Source of the DNA: Candidatus Acidiferrales bacterium
Lineage (GTDB): Bacteria; Acidobacteriota; Terriglobia; Acidoferrales; UBA7541
NCBI GenBank assembly: GCA_030043155.1
Contig: JASHYE010000334.1
Coordinates: 1 to 7,120 of the forward strand
Direction: 5' to 3'
Length of the DNA stretch: 7,120 nucleotides
Below are positions 6,369-7,120 of this stretch, piece after piece. Every line of letters starts with the position of its first letter. The first letter of the stretch is position 1. Position numbers and translations under genes: made by a program. The notes beneath the pieces are model-generated. The model saw only the letters and a program-made list of their open reading frames with translations. It was not told the DNA's origin and did no database searches.

Positions 6369-6394
6369 CAGCGAACTTTCGGGGCAGTTCGCTG
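6369..6394. terminator. Hairpin downstream of module 2, possible terminator
   Basis: A perfect 9-bp stem CAGCGAACT/AGTTCGCTG (6369-6377 with 6386-6394) encloses an 8-base loop, starting 38 bases after the stop at 6331. No T run follows immediately; the nearest is TTTT at about 6413. It is therefore not a textbook intrinsic terminator and could instead be a protein-binding site near the island end. Confidence 0.4.
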
Positions 6395-6440
6395 CTCGGC
6401 TTCTGGCGTAGGTTTTGTCGCTTTAGATTTCGCCCGAAAC

Positions 6441-6460
6441 TTGGGAACATTTTGGGAACA
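6441..6460 (+). repeat. Tandem pair of 9-base direct repeats near attR
   Basis: TTGGGAACA occurs at 6441-6449 and again at 6452-6460, an 11-base period (one helical turn), ending 86 bases before attR. Short direct repeats on one face of the helix beside an att core are typical of integrase arm-type or excisionase binding sites. That role is inferred. Confidence 0.4.
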
Positions 6461-6546
6461 AAACCTGCCGGATAAATCGTGATTTTACGCTTCTCAAGAA
6501 ATGTAAGGGCAAGACAAGCCACAGCTTACAAGATTGACACAGCTAA

Positions 6547-6591
6547 TTCGGGACCAGGAGGTCGGTGGTTCAAATCCACTCGCCCCGACCA
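6547..6591 (+). repeat. attR: displaced 3' fragment of tRNA-Pro, right copy of the direct repeat
   Basis: This copy matches 1163-1207 exactly but has no acceptor 5' strand, D arm or 5' anticodon stem before it (upstream sequence is GATTGACACAGCTAA). It cannot fold as a tRNA and is a tRNA fragment, not a gene. It marks the right end of the integrated block. Confidence 0.9.
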
Positions 6592-6609
6592 CTTCGAATG
6601 CGTCGAAGT
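6591..6609. other. Hairpin at the chromosomal side of attR, probable former 3' trailer of tRNA-Pro
   Basis: ACTTCGA (6591-6597) pairs with TCGAAGT (6603-6609) around a 5-base loop. It starts at the last base of attR, so before integration it would have directly followed the tRNA CCA. It may have been its processing or termination hairpin, although no T run follows. From here to 6819 I see no gene; open frames there read through the tRNA fragment and are not credible. Confidence 0.35.
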
Positions 6610-6819
6610 TGAATTGCCTTTCTCACCAGGAGTATCAAATCTTGAAGCCGAGTCCGGCGCGTTTGGACCACGCAGAAGGAAAAAGTTGAAGGATCGGTTC
6701 CAAAGGGGCGGGATCGCTGAACGGGAATAGGTCGGGAATATAAGGCCGAGCTTGATCATTCTCCGACGCAAGTGGGACTTGTAATCCTCGTCGCATTCAC
6801 TGCCGGCTGGGCAACGGGT

Positions 6820-7119
6820 TCAAAGTTGGGGCAAACCTAACGATTTGCGATAGCGGAGATATTCGGCCGCGGGCATTTGTACGAGGACCGGATGATCGTG
6901 TGGATCGAGCCAGCGAAGCAGGAGACGGATGTTGGATTCGGTCATGGCGGTGCAGCCGACAGTGCCGACGGAGCCGTGGGACTGGTCGTGCCAGATGTGA
7001 AGGAAGACGCAGGATCCGGCTCCGGGCTTGACCGTGTCGCTATTGTTAGCAACGAAGACACCGAATCGATACGCGCTGATGCTCCGCATTTGTTCCGCAC
7101 TATGCCAATCCTTCGCCAC
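6820..7119 (-). CDS. L,D-transpeptidase catalytic (YkuD-type) domain protein, C-terminal part only
   Basis: This is the 3' end of a minus-strand gene whose start lies beyond the window. The residues include GAGSCVFLHIW followed closely by GTVGCTAM. They match the catalytic layout of the YkuD family seen in YafK-like members: a conserved His (FLHIW) and a nucleophilic Cys in a (S/T)xGC box (Cys codon at 6952-6954, complement). The tail RWLDPHDHPVLVQMPAAEYLRYR is typical of the family's last strand and helix. Such enzymes form 3-3 cross-links in peptidoglycan or attach proteins to it, in the periplasm; some homologues have lost or changed that activity. It stops at 6820-6822 and points toward the island, but lies outside it. 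A GTG exists at the window edge, but nothing supports it as the start. Confidence 0.7.
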   Translation of the reverse strand: MAKDWHSAEQMRSISAYRFGVFVANNSDTVKPGAGSCVFLHIWHDQSHGSVGTVGCTAMTESNIRLLLRWLDPHDHPVLVQMPAAEYLRYRKSLGLPQL

Positions 7120-7120
7120 T

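Larger units (their letters stand above)
1163..6591. mobile_element. Integrase-less genomic island in tRNA-Pro carrying RHS toxin/immunity-like modules
   Basis: The block is bounded by the exact 45-base tRNA-Pro repeat. It contains only + strand accessory genes: two truncated RHS genes with different C-terminal regions, a small downstream gene for each, and a CPBP-like membrane protein. The flanks (VCBS protein on the left, L,D-transpeptidase on the right) look like ordinary chromosomal genes. No tyrosine recombinase, excisionase, relaxase or transposase was found in either strand. The usual integrase position next to the tRNA is occupied by an RHS fragment that begins 30 bases after CCA. The element is therefore either a remnant that lost its integrase or one mobilised in trans. 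The boundaries are direct observation; mobility is inference. Confidence 0.8.

Noticed and set aside
6332..6546. A remnant integrase gene next to attR
   Set aside because: Neither strand shows tyrosine recombinase motifs (R, HxxR or Y boxes). The minus-strand 60-codon frame there is not recognisable.
6479..6730. Plus-strand frame across attR
   Set aside because: It runs through the tRNA fragment, has no ribosome site and shows no protein-like pattern.
6526..6771. Minus-strand frame reading WSGRVDLNHRPPGPE
   Set aside because: This peptide is a well-known artefact of translating the antisense of a tRNA 3' part. The frame is created by the attR tRNA fragment and is not a gene.

Overview
The window looks like chromosomal DNA of a soil-type bacterium, most likely an Acidobacteriota member. 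That assignment rests on recognition of style: the VCBS protein with repeated GDGKG..F..PGSPF blades, the RHS core ending NLYAIVADNPETFADLDGHC, and moderately high GC. It has not been tested by any search.

The key structure is a tRNA-bounded insertion. An intact tRNA-Pro(CGG) lies at 1130-1207. Its 3' part, from the anticodon loop through CCA (1163-1207, 45 bases), is repeated exactly at 6547-6591 with no tRNA 5' half. This is the attL/attR signature of an element integrated by a tyrosine recombinase into a tRNA gene. The block between the copies is about 5.4 kb and holds no recognisable integrase, so it is probably a decayed or trans-mobilised island.

Left flank (1-1129): the 3' part of a VCBS/FG-GAP beta-propeller protein, then the tRNA leader. 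Island (1163-6591), in order on the + strand: a short RHS-core fragment with its own C-terminal region (1232-2320); a zinc-ribbon two-TM small protein (2331-2714); a CPBP-type intramembrane protease homologue (2845-3414); a possible RHS scrap in another frame (3417-3479); a longer but N-terminally truncated RHS protein with a different C-terminal region (3490-5886); and a small acidic soluble protein (5906-6331). Next come a hairpin, a pair of 9-base direct repeats and attR. Right flank (6592-7120): the displaced sequence that once followed the tRNA, then a minus-strand L,D-transpeptidase (YkuD-type) 3' end that runs out of the window.

The two RHS genes share a gap-free 462-base core segment (1238-1699 and 4771-5232). 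By hand count it has about 42 base differences but only 3 changed residues out of 154. Just after the core their C-termini become unrelated, and each is followed within 10-20 bases by a small gene. This is the layout of polymorphic toxin (Rhs-CT)/immunity modules. Neither RHS gene has a delivery N-terminus, so they resemble silent or orphan rhs-CT/immunity cassettes parked in a tRNA island. The proposed working unit is two toxin-immunity pairs plus a CPBP membrane protein that may be a further immunity or defence factor. The toxin activities are not identified from sequence alone.
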